Below, piece by piece: positions 14,861 through 25,418 of a stretch of DNA of 64,000 bases. A model generated the notes under the pieces. That model had not been told where the DNA came from and made no database searches. It saw nothing but the letters and a program-made list of their open reading frames with translations. This DNA comes from JAENVU01 sp963765075 (GTDB taxonomy: Bacteria > Actinomycetota > Acidimicrobiia > IMCC26256 > JAENVU01), in contig CAVXVA010000007.1 in assembly GCA_963765075.1 (NCBI GenBank), positions 62,001-126,000 on the forward strand, read 5' to 3'. The number at the start of each line of letters is the position of its first letter. Positions within the stretch are counted from its first letter, which is position 1. A program made the position numbers and the translations under genes.

Positions 14861-17343
14861 AGGCCGTCATCCTCGCCGGCGGTGAGGGCACGCGCCTGCG
14901 GCCGCTGACGAGCAATCAGCCCAAGCCGATGATGCCGGTCGCCAACCGGCCCATGATGGAACACATCGTGCGATTGCTCGCCGATCATGGGATCGATCAG
15001 ATTGTGGTCACCGTCGCGTTCCTCGCCAACCAGATCCGCACGTACTTCGGCGACGGATCCGAACTCGGTGTCGAGATGCGGTACGCGACCGAAGAAACGC
15101 CGCTCGGCACCGCGGGGTCGGTTCGGAACGCGGCGGACGAACTCGACGACACCTTTCTCGTCATCTCCGGCGACGTGCTGACCGACGTCGATCTCACCGG
15201 TTTGATCAAGGCCCATCGCGAGTCGGGCGCGCTCGGAACGATCGCGCTGAAGCGGGTGGAGGACCCGGTCGAGTTCGGGATCGTCATCACCGGCGAAAAC
15301 GGTCGCATCGAACGCTTCCTCGAGAAGCCCACCTGGGGTCAGGTGTTCTCGGACACGATCAACACCGGGATCTACGTGCTGGAACCCGAGGTGTTCGACT
15401 ACATCGCGCCGGGCGAGATCGTCGACTTCTCCAGCGACGTGTTCCCGGCCGCGTTGGCGAACGGGAAAGAACTCTACGGCCATGTGATCGACGGCTACTG
15501 GGAGGATGTCGGCACGCTCGATGCCTACCTCCGCGCCCACCACGACATCTTGGATGGGCTGGTGACGGTCGACATCGACGGCTTCAAGGTGCGGGACAAC
15601 GTCTGGCTCGGCGAGGGCGCCGACGTCGATCCGGAGGCGCGGGTCGACGGGCCGGCCATCATCGGGCCGAACTGTCGCATCGAGGCCGGCGCGCACATCG
15701 GCGGGCACTCGGTGTTGGGCGGCGACGTCGTGATGAAACACGACGCCCAGGTCGTGCGCTCGGTCATCCATGAGCACACGTATCTGGGTGCCTCGGCGAG
15801 AGTGCGGGGCGCGGTCGTCGGTCGTGCCTGCGACCTGCGCACGGGTTCCACCATCGAACCAGGTGCGGTACTCGGGAACGAGTGCTTCGTCGGGGACCAG
15901 GCCGTGGTCACCAGCGACGTCAAGGTCTACCCGTTCAAGTCGGTCGACGCCGGTGCGGTGATCACGTCGTCGATCGTGTGGGAGACCAAAGGCGCCCGCA
16001 CCCTCTTCGGGCGACGCGGTGCGTCGGGGATCGCCAACGTCGACATCACCGCCGACGTTGCGACGCGACTTGCACAGGCCTACGGCACTGCTCTCCCCAA
16101 AGGCGCCGTCGTCACCACGAGCCGTGACACCAGCCGGGCCGCTCGCGCGTTGAAGCGGTCGGTGATCGGTGGTCTCAACCTGGCGGGAGTCAACGTCGAA
16201 GACGTCGAGCTGGCGACGGTGCCGCTCACTCGCTTCCAAGTTCGCAACTCGCAGAACGCCGGAGGGATCACCGTTCGGCTCGCGCCCGACGACTCGGACC
16301 GCATCGAGATCCGGTTCTTCGACAGCAACGGCCGCGACATCACCGAGGCCACCCAACGCAAGATCGAACGGCTCCTGGCCCGCGAGGATTTTCGGCGGGC
16401 ATTCGCGGGCGACATCGGCGACATCGTGTTCCCGCCCCGAGCGCTCGAGTTCTATACCGCGGCGCTCGAGGACTGCGTCGACTCCGAGCGACTGCGGGAA
16501 CGCGCGTTCAAAGTCGTGCTCGACTATTCGTTCGGTGCCGCGTCGTTGGCGCTCCCGGCCGTGTTGGCCAAGGTCGGAGCAGATGTGTTGGCTGTGAATC
16601 CGTTCGCGGCCACGCGCCCGAGTGCGCTGGGTGTGCGCGATCGCGAAGCGCGCGTGGCTCGCATCGGCACCCTGGTGGGCTCATCGGGGAGCGACCTCGG
16701 GCTCGTCATCGACCCGGGCGGTGAGGTGGCGACCATCGTGGACGGTACCGGTCGAGCGCTCGACGAGTCGCAGGCACTCAACGCGATCCTGACCCTGGTG
16801 ATGCAGGCCCGACCCGGGATCCGGGTGGCGTTGCCGGTATCGGCGAGTCGGGTCTCGGAGCGGATCGTCACCGCCGGCGGGGGAACGGTGGTCCACACCA
16901 AGACGGCCGCGACCGCGATCATGGAAACGGCCTCCCGGCGTGACGTTGATCTTGCGGCGGCCGCGGACGGGTCGTTGGTCTGGCCGACGTTCCTCCCCGC
17001 GGTCGACGCGACCGCGACGTTCGTGCATCTGCTCGACCTGCTCGCGCAAACTGACCGCACCCTCGCGGAGATCGTCGACGGACTCCCACCGGTTCACCGG
17101 GCCGAGCGCACGGTGCCGGTCGACTGGTCCCGGAAGGGTGCGGTCATGCGCGAGATGGTGGAACGCACCAAGGGGCGCGACGTCGTCTTGATCGACGGCG
17201 TGAAGATCGAGCACGCCGATGGATGGGCGCTGGTGTTGCCCGACCCCGACGATGCGGTGGTCCACGTGTTGACCGAGGCGGGCTCGGACCGCGACGCGGA
17301 GTCGCTCGCGGATGAGTACGCGCGGCGGATCACGAACCTCTGA
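14857..17343 (+). CDS. Mannose-1-phosphate guanylyltransferase fused to hexapeptide repeats and a degenerate phosphomannomutase domain
   Basis: 828 aa in three parts. Residues 1 to about 235 are a nucleotidyltransferase (VILAGGEGTRLRPLT, then SGDVLTDVDL and EDVGTLDAY). About 250-375 are left-handed beta-helix hexapeptide repeats. About 380-828 resemble phosphoglucomutase/phosphomannomutase. Key mutase elements are gone: the TASHNP serine loop is replaced by RNSQNAGGI, and the metal loop DGDGDR reads DPGGEV. The last part may therefore be structural or regulatory. The first domain should make GDP-mannose or a similar nucleotide sugar for glycans. The start is GTG 14857, overlapping the upstream stop; the frame is open further upstream inside the previous gene. 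Confidence 0.85.
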   Translation: MKAVILAGGEGTRLRPLTSNQPKPMMPVANRPMMEHIVRLLADHGIDQIVVTVAFLANQIRTYFGDGSELGVEMRYATEETPLGTAGSVRNAADELDDTFLVISGDVLTDVDLTGLIKAHRESGALGTIALKRVEDPVEFGIVITGENGRIERFLEKPTWGQVFSDTINTGIYVLEPEVFDYIAPGEIVDFSSDVFPAALANGKELYGHVIDGYWEDVGTLDAYLRAHHDILDGLVTVDIDGFKVRDNVWLGEGADVDPEARVDGPAIIGPNCRIEAGAHIGGHSVLGGDVVMKHDAQVVRSVIHEHTYLGASARVRGAVVGRACDLRTGSTIEPGAVLGNECFVGDQAVVTSDVKVYPFKSVDAGAVITSSIVWETKGARTLFGRRGASGIANVDITADVATRLAQAYGTALPKGAVVTTSRDTSRAARALKRSVIGGLNLAGVNVEDVELATVPLTRFQVRNSQNAGGITVRLAPDDSDRIEIRFFDSNGRDITEATQRKIERLLAREDFRRAFAGDIGDIVFPPRALEFYTAALEDCVDSERLRERAFKVVLDYSFGAASLALPAVLAKVGADVLAVNPFAATRPSALGVRDREARVARIGTLVGSSGSDLGLVIDPGGEVATIVDGTGRALDESQALNAILTLVMQARPGIRVALPVSASRVSERIVTAGGGTVVHTKTAATAIMETASRRDVDLAAAADGSLVWPTFLPAVDATATFVHLLDLLAQTDRTLAEIVDGLPPVHRAERTVPVDWSRKGAVMREMVERTKGRDVVLIDGVKIEHADGWALVLPDPDDAVVHVLTEAGSDRDAESLADEYARRITNL

Positions 17344-17360
17344 GCGGGCACGGATCCGGA

Positions 17361-17366
17361 TAGCCT
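17361..17366 (+). promoter_or_regulatory. -10 hexamer TAGCCT for gcvH
   Basis: Here the hexamer lies 40 nt before ATG 17407, leaving a short leader with a GCGAGGAA ribosome-binding site 8 nt before the start, unlike the leaderless genes nearby. Confidence 0.4.
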
Positions 17367-17406
17367 CCGGGCCGCACCCGAACCCCGAATCTGCGAGGAA
17401 CTCACG

Positions 17407-17787
17407 ATGACGACACCGGACGGCCTGCGGTACTCCAAGGAACACGAATGGGTGCGGGTCGAAGCGGGTCGGGTCGTGATCGGGATCACGGACTACGCCC
17501 AGGATGCGCTGGGCGATGTCGTCTACGTCGAACTCCCGGACGTGGGGCTCGCGGTGGTGGCCAACGCATCGATCGCCGAGATCGAGTCCACGAAATCGGT
17601 GTCGGAGGTCTACTGCCCGGTGACGGGCGTCGTGGTGGCGGTCAACTCCGCCCTCGACGACACGCCCGAAGCCATCAACGACGACCCGTACGGGAACGGC
17701 TGGATCTTCGCCATCGAACTCGCCGATGCCGGCGAACTCGAGGGTTTGCTCGATGCCGCCGCCTACGAGGCATTTCTCGCCGAATAG
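17407..17787 (+). CDS. gcvH: Glycine cleavage system H protein
   Basis: 126 aa, the normal length. The lipoyl-attachment Lys is K63 in IESTKSVSEV. GcvH carries the aminomethyl group from GcvP to GcvT on its lipoyl arm in the cytoplasm. It opens the conserved actinobacterial gcvH - FHA - MerR - DUF151 - MerR block, with gcvT and gcvP downstream, so all specific glycine-cleavage subunits are within 7.3 kb. Confidence 0.96.
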   Translation: MTTPDGLRYSKEHEWVRVEAGRVVIGITDYAQDALGDVVYVELPDVGLAVVANASIAEIESTKSVSEVYCPVTGVVVAVNSALDDTPEAINDDPYGNGWIFAIELADAGELEGLLDAAAYEAFLAE

Positions 17788-17847
17788 TCACGGGTTGAGG
17801 GTGAGGTTGAGGGTCGCTCGCGGGCCGATGGGCTCGGCCGCCAAAGA

Positions 17848-17870
17848 CTCGACCTCGACCCCAGGTCGAG
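17848..17870 (+). terminator. Hairpin between gcvH and the FHA gene
   Basis: CTCGACCT (17848-17855) and AGGTCGAG (17863-17870) pair perfectly around CGACCCC. It could terminate gcvH transcription. It lies just upstream of the next -10 box, so a regulatory role is also possible. Confidence 0.4.
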
Positions 17871-17875
17871 CGTTG

Positions 17876-17881
17876 TAGCCT
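17876..17881 (+). promoter_or_regulatory. -10 hexamer TAGCCT for the FHA gene
   Basis: TAGCCT, 6 nt (GACCGT), ATG 17888. Leaderless arrangement. Confidence 0.5.
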
Positions 17882-17887
17882 GACCGT

Positions 17888-18327
17888 ATGGTGTGCACCC
17901 GCTGCGGTCATCGCAACGAACCGTCGGCACGGTTCTGTTCGTCGTGCGGCGCGGGACTGGGCGCCGAGGAAGCTGCGCACCTCGGTGACGCCACGGCGGA
18001 ACTGCCGACGATGACCCCGGCGCCGTCGGGGGCGCGGTCCTCCATGTCCTCCGGGGCCCGAATGCCGGGAGTACCTATCTCCTGCGCGCCGATGTCACGA
18101 GCATCGGCCGCCATCCGGAGTCGGAGATCTTCCTCGACGACATCACCGTGTCGCGCCGCCACTCGAGCATCGAGCGGTCGGGCGCCGGCGAGTTCGCAAT
18201 CCACGACGTCGGTTCGCTGAACGGCACCTACGTGAATCGCGAACGGGTGGAGTCGCGCACCCTGACCGACGGCGACGAGGTCCAGGTCGGTCGGTTCCAT
18301 CTGGTCTTCCATCTGGGGGATGCATGA
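17888..18327 (+). CDS. Zinc-ribbon/FHA-domain protein (GarA/OdhI-like position), with an apparent frameshift
   Basis: The N-terminal frame gives CTRCGHRN and FCSSCGAGL, a four-Cys zinc ribbon, and then TAELPTMT. A one-base frame change between about 18000 and 18031 leads into a full FHA domain: SIGRHPESEIFLDD, VSRRHSSI and GSLNGTYVNRERV, ending at TGA 18327. A missing base, for example in the GGGGG run at 18028-18032, would restore about 147 codons. FHA domains bind phosphothreonine. In mycobacteria and corynebacteria the equivalent GarA/OdhI, next to gcvH, controls 2-oxoglutarate and glutamate enzymes after phosphorylation. The ETTVTF-like phosphothreonine motif of GarA is not seen here, so that mode is uncertain. 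Confidence 0.75.
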
Positions 18328-18346
18328 GTCGAGTCGAGGTCCGGTG

Positions 18347-19249
18347 ATGACCGAGCCTGATCACCAGTCGATCGGCGAAGTACTCGCCACGTTGCGCGAC
18401 GAGTTTCCCGACATCACGATCTCCAAGATCAGGTTTTTGGAGAGCCAAGGTCTGATCGATCCGGAACGCACGCCGTCGGGCTATCGCAAGTTCCGTGATG
18501 GCGACATCGCTCGTTTGCGGTGGATCCTCCAGCAACAGAAAGAGAACTTCCTGCCGCTCAAGGTCATCAAGTCTCGCCTCGACGACGCCGGTCCCGATGC
18601 GCTCCCCGAAGACATCGATCTGCCCGTGCCGGACGCGACCGTCGAAGCGGTCTCGGCACCCGAGGTGGCGACCGCGTCGGCGACGAAGTCACGCACGAAA
18701 CCCAAGACCAAGAAGGCCCCCCGCGCGCCGAAGCCTCCCGTGGGCACTGCATCGCGGGCACCGGGTGCGGGCAAGCCGTCGACCGGAACTGCCGCCGTGC
18801 AGTTCGAGTCGCCGATGTTGCCGTTGGACGATGGTGTGGGCGATGACCTCGCTGCCGAGGTCTCCGGCGCGAGCTTCACTCGCTCCGAGTTGGCCACCGT
18901 CGCCGGTCTGACCTCCCAGCAACTGGGTGAACTCGAGGAGTACGGATTGGTGGCGCCGGCCGCCGGGAGTGGCGACCGGGTGATCTTCGACGAGGATGCC
19001 CTGGTCGTTGCCAAGCTGGCGGCCGAGTTTGCCGCGCACGGCATCGGACCGCGCCACCTCCGCATGTTCCGAATCGCCGCAGAGCGCGAGTCCGGTTTGT
19101 ACGACCAGGTGATTGCGCCGCGCCTCCTGCGACGGAATCCCGAAGCGCGGGCCCGGGCTCGGGAGGATCTGGTCGATCTCGCTCGGCTGGGACGCTCGAT
19201 GCGGGCGGTGTTGTTGCGGGGCGCCACGGCCGACCTGCTCCACGATTGA
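18347..19249 (+). CDS. MerR-family regulator, FtsR/Rv1828-like
   Basis: 300 aa. The N-terminal winged helix-turn-helix reads IGEVLATLRDEFPDITISKIRFLES (written with the GLIDPERTPSGYRKF wing after it), typical of the actinobacterial FtsR group. The linker (about residues 90-165) is Lys/Ala/Pro-rich, TKSRTKPKTKKAPRAPKPP, and probably disordered. A second conserved domain at about 175-300 starts with SFTRSELATVAGL and ends the protein. The corynebacterial homologue activates ftsZ, so a cell-division role is possible. ATG 18347 is chosen for the GAGG site 8 nt upstream; ATG 18320 would overlap the FHA gene. Confidence 0.82.
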   Translation: MTEPDHQSIGEVLATLRDEFPDITISKIRFLESQGLIDPERTPSGYRKFRDGDIARLRWILQQQKENFLPLKVIKSRLDDAGPDALPEDIDLPVPDATVEAVSAPEVATASATKSRTKPKTKKAPRAPKPPVGTASRAPGAGKPSTGTAAVQFESPMLPLDDGVGDDLAAEVSGASFTRSELATVAGLTSQQLGELEEYGLVAPAAGSGDRVIFDEDALVVAKLAAEFAAHGIGPRHLRMFRIAAERESGLYDQVIAPRLLRRNPEARARAREDLVDLARLGRSMRAVLLRGATADLLHD

Positions 19250-19303
19250 CGGAGCAACGGTGCCTGGAAGCGCCGGTGTATCGTCGCCGCCGGAGGTAGT
19301 GAC

Positions 19304-19783
19304 GTGATCCGGGTGACCCTGATCGGTGTGCGAGTCGAGGTTCCATCGAACCAGCCCATCGTGCTCTTGCGCGAGGTCGACGGCCAGCGATATCTCCCGA
19401 TCTTCATCGGCACACCGGAGGCGACGGCCATCGTCTATGCCCTTCAGGGAATGGAAACGCCCCGACCGATGACTCATGACCTCTTTGTGACCGTCATGGG
19501 TGACTTCCAGGTCGAACTCGTGCAGGTGGCGATCACCGCGCTGCACGACGGAACGTTCTATGCCGAGCTGGAACTCGTCCGTGACGGGGTACGGCAACGG
19601 ATCTCCGCCCGTCCGTCCGATGCCATCGCCCTGGCGGTCCGACTCGGCGACGACGTGCCGATCCTGGTGGCCGACGAAGTGTTCGAAGAGGCCGGGGTGT
19701 TGTTCGAGGAAGAGCAGGACGAGGACGAAATCGAGGAATTCCGAGCATTCCTCGACGAGATCAAGCCCGAAGACTTCGCCTGA
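19304..19783 (+). CDS. DUF151 / bifunctional nuclease-domain protein (Rv1829-like)
   Basis: 159 aa, full length for the family. The core YLPIFIGTPEATAIVYAL, TVMGDFQVELV and ISARPSDAIALAVR is well conserved. The last 25 residues are strongly acidic. Plant and some bacterial relatives were described as nucleases, but the cellular role in actinobacteria is unknown. GTG 19304 follows a GGAGG site. It sits between two MerR genes, an arrangement kept across actinobacteria. Confidence 0.85.
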   Translation: MIRVTLIGVRVEVPSNQPIVLLREVDGQRYLPIFIGTPEATAIVYALQGMETPRPMTHDLFVTVMGDFQVELVQVAITALHDGTFYAELELVRDGVRQRISARPSDAIALAVRLGDDVPILVADEVFEEAGVLFEEEQDEDEIEEFRAFLDEIKPEDFA

Positions 19784-19917
19784 GCCCTGCGTCCGGCCCG
19801 TGCCGGAGCGAGATGATGCGTTCGGACCGTTGACGGCGCGCGGTCGGACCGGTACCGTCGACAACCCCGTAACTACGGATGTGTACTTCCGCGGGATCCG
19901 TCTGGAAAGGCAACACG

Positions 19918-20454
19918 ATGACGCAACGCTCGAGTACTGCCTCCGCCGCCACCGCGGCAACCGATGACCTCGTGGGGCTGCCGCCGCGAGTGGAGCAGGG
20001 TGTGCTCACCGAGGGCGGCGAATGGGTCGGGCACGAGACCGGATTCAGCGGACCGGAAGTGTGCAAGATCGTCGGCATCTCCTATCGCCAACTCGACTAC
20101 TGGGCGCGCACGGATTTGCTCCGGCCGTCCTTGGTCGATGCCGCGGGCAGCGGGACGCAGCGGCGCTACTCGTATCGGGACTTGGTGGCACTCAAGGTCA
20201 TCAAGAGCCTGCTCGACGGGGGAGTGTCCCTGCAGACGGCCCGGAAGGCCATCTCGTATTTGCGGGATCATCTCGGTGAGGATCTCGCCTCGGCCAGTTT
20301 GGTGATCGAGGGGTCGTCGTCCGTGCTCGCTCGGACCGGCGAAGACATCGTCGATCTCGTGCAACGGGGCCAGGGCGTGCTCAACATCGTTCCGCTCGGC
20401 GGACTGGTCAGCGCGCTCGGTGCCAGCATTCACGAACTCAACCCCGAAGGGTGA
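19918..20454 (+). CDS. MerR-family regulator (Rv1830-like)
   Basis: 178 aa. MerR-type DNA-binding domain: FSGPEVCKIVGISYRQLDYW, then TDLLRPS and RRYSYRDLVALKVIKSLL, followed by a coiled helix (VSLQTARKAISYLRDHL) and a short C-terminal domain (LNIVPLGGLVSALG). The Q-L-D-Y-W signature is typical of this actinobacterial group. ATG 19918 is chosen because GGAAAGG lies 8 nt upstream; an in-frame ATG at 19879 has none. Its stop overlaps the gcvT start (GTGA), so both genes are probably one transcript. A glycine- or division-linked effector is unknown. Confidence 0.85.
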   Translation: MTQRSSTASAATAATDDLVGLPPRVEQGVLTEGGEWVGHETGFSGPEVCKIVGISYRQLDYWARTDLLRPSLVDAAGSGTQRRYSYRDLVALKVIKSLLDGGVSLQTARKAISYLRDHLGEDLASASLVIEGSSSVLARTGEDIVDLVQRGQGVLNIVPLGGLVSALGASIHELNPEG

Positions 20455-21545
20455 CCGCGCCCGAGGGGACGGGTCCGCTGCGGCGGAGCCCGTTGGACGC
20501 GGAGCACCGCCAGCTCGGCGCGAAACTCGTGGAGTTCGGCGGGTGGGACATGCCGATCCAGTATGCCGGGGTGCTCGTCGAACATCGCGCGTGTCGCGCG
20601 GATGCGGTGGCGTTCGACGTGTCACACCTCGGGTCGTTGCGGGTGACCGGTGCGGGCGCGTTCGACCTGCTCCAACGCGCGTTCACGAACGACCTCGGGC
20701 GTATCGAAGTCGGGCGCGCCCAGTACACGCACTTGCTCGACCCCACCGATGGGCACGTCGAAGACGACATCATCGTGTGGTGGGTCGGTGCCACCGAGTT
20801 CTTCGTGATGCCCAATGCGTCGAACACCGATCGCATCGTGGCGGCACTGATGTCCGAGGTCGGCGACGGTGAGGTCTTCATCGCCGACGTCACCGCCGAT
20901 CGGGCGGTCATTGCCGTCCAAGGGCCCCGAGCACGCGAGCTCGGCGCAGCCGTCTCACCGGAGATGGCTGCGGTCCCGAGGTTTGCGGTGGCGCGGGTCG
21001 CATGGCAGGGGAGCGACTGTGTGGTCGCGGGGACGGGGTACACCGGTGAGGACGGTTTCGAAGTCCACGTACCGGTCGCGGCCGCGCCGAAGCTCTGGCG
21101 GGCCTTCATGGACGCCGGTATCGCTGCCGCCGGTCTTGGCGCCCGCGACACCCTGCGGCTCGAAGCCGGGCTCCCCTTGCACGGACACGAACTGGGGGAG
21201 GGGATCACCCCGCTCCAAGCCGGTCTCGGGTGGGTCGTGCGGTGGGACAAGGGCCCGTTCCGGGGTCGCGAGGCGCTCGCGGCGGAGAAGGCTGCGGGCG
21301 TGACCCGTCGCTTGCGGGGTCTGACGGTCGACGGGCGCCGGCCCCCGCGTGCCGGGTGTGCCGTCCTGATCGACGGGCAGGTCGTGGGCGAGGTCACGAG
21401 TGGCAACTTCTCACCGATGCTGGAGCATGCGATCGCGCTGGCCTTCGTGCCGCCCGCCGTCGAGGACGGCGCGGCCGTCACCATCGACGTACGGGGCTCG
21501 CTGCTGTCGGCCGTCGTGACCACGCCGCCGTTTGTCCGACGCTGA
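20451..21545 (+). CDS. gcvT: Aminomethyltransferase, glycine cleavage T protein
   Basis: 364 aa. GcvT releases ammonia from the aminomethyl-lipoyl H protein and gives the one-carbon unit to tetrahydrofolate. Visible motifs: EFGGWDMPIQY near the start, VAFDVSHLG, the folate-site Asp in AFTNDLG, YTGEDGFEV and the C-terminal EVTSGNFSPML. Length is normal. It is coupled to the upstream MerR gene. Unlike gcvP it is placed before the riboswitch, so it should not be under that direct glycine control. Confidence 0.95.
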   Translation: MTAPEGTGPLRRSPLDAEHRQLGAKLVEFGGWDMPIQYAGVLVEHRACRADAVAFDVSHLGSLRVTGAGAFDLLQRAFTNDLGRIEVGRAQYTHLLDPTDGHVEDDIIVWWVGATEFFVMPNASNTDRIVAALMSEVGDGEVFIADVTADRAVIAVQGPRARELGAAVSPEMAAVPRFAVARVAWQGSDCVVAGTGYTGEDGFEVHVPVAAAPKLWRAFMDAGIAAAGLGARDTLRLEAGLPLHGHELGEGITPLQAGLGWVVRWDKGPFRGREALAAEKAAGVTRRLRGLTVDGRRPPRAGCAVLIDGQVVGEVTSGNFSPMLEHAIALAFVPPAVEDGAAVTIDVRGSLLSAVVTTPPFVRR

Positions 21546-21562
21546 GGCTTCCCGGGTAACCT
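21532..21562 (+). promoter_or_regulatory. Putative promoter of the riboswitch-gcvP transcript
   Basis: TTGTCC (21532-21537), a 19-bp gap and TAACCT (21557-21562) form a plausible promoter overlapping the 3' end of gcvT. Transcription would begin about 30 nt before the first aptamer. Confidence 0.4.
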
Positions 21563-21596
21563 CTCGGCTCAACACGAAGACATATGCCGTTGAACC

Positions 21597-21773
21597 CGAG
21601 CGGGAGAGTCCCCACGCGATGGGGGCGCCGAAGGAGCAACCTCCCCGGAAACTCTCAGGCTCACGAACCGCCCGGGCCAGGCAACTCTGGAGAGTAGAGA
21701 TCTCGATCTCTCACCGACGGGGAAAATCCGGATCTTCCGGGTGAATCTCTCAGGTCCCACGACAGAGGGGGAG
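21597..21773 (+). promoter_or_regulatory. Tandem glycine riboswitch
   Basis: Two consecutive aptamers are visible. The first has CGGGAGAGTCC at its 5' side, GCCGAAGGAGCAACC and ACTCTCAGG, then a linker. The second has the ATCTCTCACCGACGGGGAA side and ends with AATCTCTCAGGTCCC and GACAGAGGGG. The paired CTCTCAGG boxes and terminal ACAGAGGGG are the hallmark of gcvT-type glycine riboswitches. It lies 49 nt upstream of the gcvP ATG and should switch gcvP on when glycine is abundant. No intrinsic terminator is obvious between it and the ATG, so control may act on translation. Confidence 0.93.
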
Positions 21774-21821
21774 CGACCGCTACGGCGGATCGTCCACTCC
21801 GGCGCGAAGGGACCACACCGA

Positions 21822-24665
<2,844 letters not shown>

Positions 24666-24674
24666 CGTGGCCCG

Positions 24675-25232
24675 GTGACCCGTGTCCGGACCCGCGAGTG
24701 GGCGAGTACCGATTACTACGCAGTGCTGGGGGTCGACCCGGCGGCGGCGCCGAGCGTGATCGACGCTCGTTATCGCGAACTCGCCAAACGGCTGCACCCG
24801 GACCGAACCTCCGATCTCGACGATCAGGAGCGATTCAAACAGATGAGTACCGCGTACTCGGCGCTGCGCGACCCGTCGACCCGGGCGTCCTACGACGAGT
24901 TCCGCAGCCGGATCGCGTCGGGGACGCTCTACGCCGCCTCACCGGACGTGCCGCCGCCCGGGGAGGTCCGCACCGACCATTTCGCACCACCGAGGGTTCC
25001 CCGCCGCCGGCCACCGGTGCCGGCATGGCTCCGGACGACGCTGGCCGGGGTGCTGGTGGCGCTGGGCCTCGGTGCGGTGCTGTGGGCGGCCTTCGGGAAT
25101 CTGCCGGCCCCGGCGCGCGCCGACACGCCGATTGCGGTCCAGATCACGCTGCTGATCATGGCCGCCAAATTCTTCCTGTGCGCGGCGGCCATCGCGTGGT
25201 ACCCGCAGCTCAAAGCCCGCTGGCACCGCTGA
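24675..25232 (+). CDS. Membrane-bound J-domain protein
   Basis: 185 aa. Residues 13-75 form a J domain with DYYAVLGVDP, RYRELAKRLHPDR (HPD motif intact, about residue 41) and YSALRDPSTRASYDEF. A Pro-rich linker follows, then two membrane helices at about 115-138 and 152-172. There is no Gly/Phe region or zinc finger, so it is a class C J protein that would recruit DnaK to the membrane. It is the last + strand gene before the dif-like site and probably a single gene with a leaderless start. Confidence 0.82.
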   Translation: MTRVRTREWASTDYYAVLGVDPAAAPSVIDARYRELAKRLHPDRTSDLDDQERFKQMSTAYSALRDPSTRASYDEFRSRIASGTLYAASPDVPPPGEVRTDHFAPPRVPRRRPPVPAWLRTTLAGVLVALGLGAVLWAAFGNLPAPARADTPIAVQITLLIMAAKFFLCAAAIAWYPQLKARWHR

Positions 25233-25307
25233 ACCGGCCCGCCCGTCGTAGGGGAGACCACCCGAAATGGCCTCCGCCGCTCATATGGCCTGGCTCACTG
25301 CACCGCT

Positions 25308-25335
25308 AGTTAACATAACGAGGATTATGGGCACC
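25308..25335 (-). other. dif/Xer-like recombination site (28 bp)
   Basis: Read on the - strand the site is GGTGCCCATAA, a 6-bp centre TCCTCG, then TTATGTTAACT. From memory the Escherichia coli dif arms are GGTGCGCATAA and TTATGTTAAAT around a 6-bp centre. The two 11-bp arms here therefore match at 20 of 22 positions with exact 11-6-11 geometry. It lies in a short AT-richer gap between convergent genes. Gene orientation changes from mostly + to mostly - at this point. It could be the chromosomal dif, or the attachment site of an element that uses XerCD. Confidence 0.7.
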
Positions 25336-25364
25336 CAGAATCCCGGACCGTTCTGCTCAACGGA

Positions 25365-25418
25365 CCGAACTTGCGTCAATAACCTGGGCGATCCGCGGGG
25401 TTATTGACGCAAGTTCGG
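25365..25418. repeat. 20-bp perfect inverted repeat, possible bidirectional terminator
   Basis: The left arm 25365-25384 starts CCGAACTTGCG and ends CAATAACC. The right arm 25399-25418 is its exact reverse complement; the 14-nt spacer is TGGGCGATCCGCGG. The right arm contains the stop codon and last codons of the GNAT gene. It lies between convergent genes, 29 bp from the dif-like site. There is no U-tract. Its modest GC content differs from other hairpins here. Confidence 0.7.

Noticed and set aside
21741..21821. GTG start of gcvP at 21741
   Set aside because: This stretch is the 3' part of the glycine riboswitch; ATG 21822 gives the standard N-terminus.
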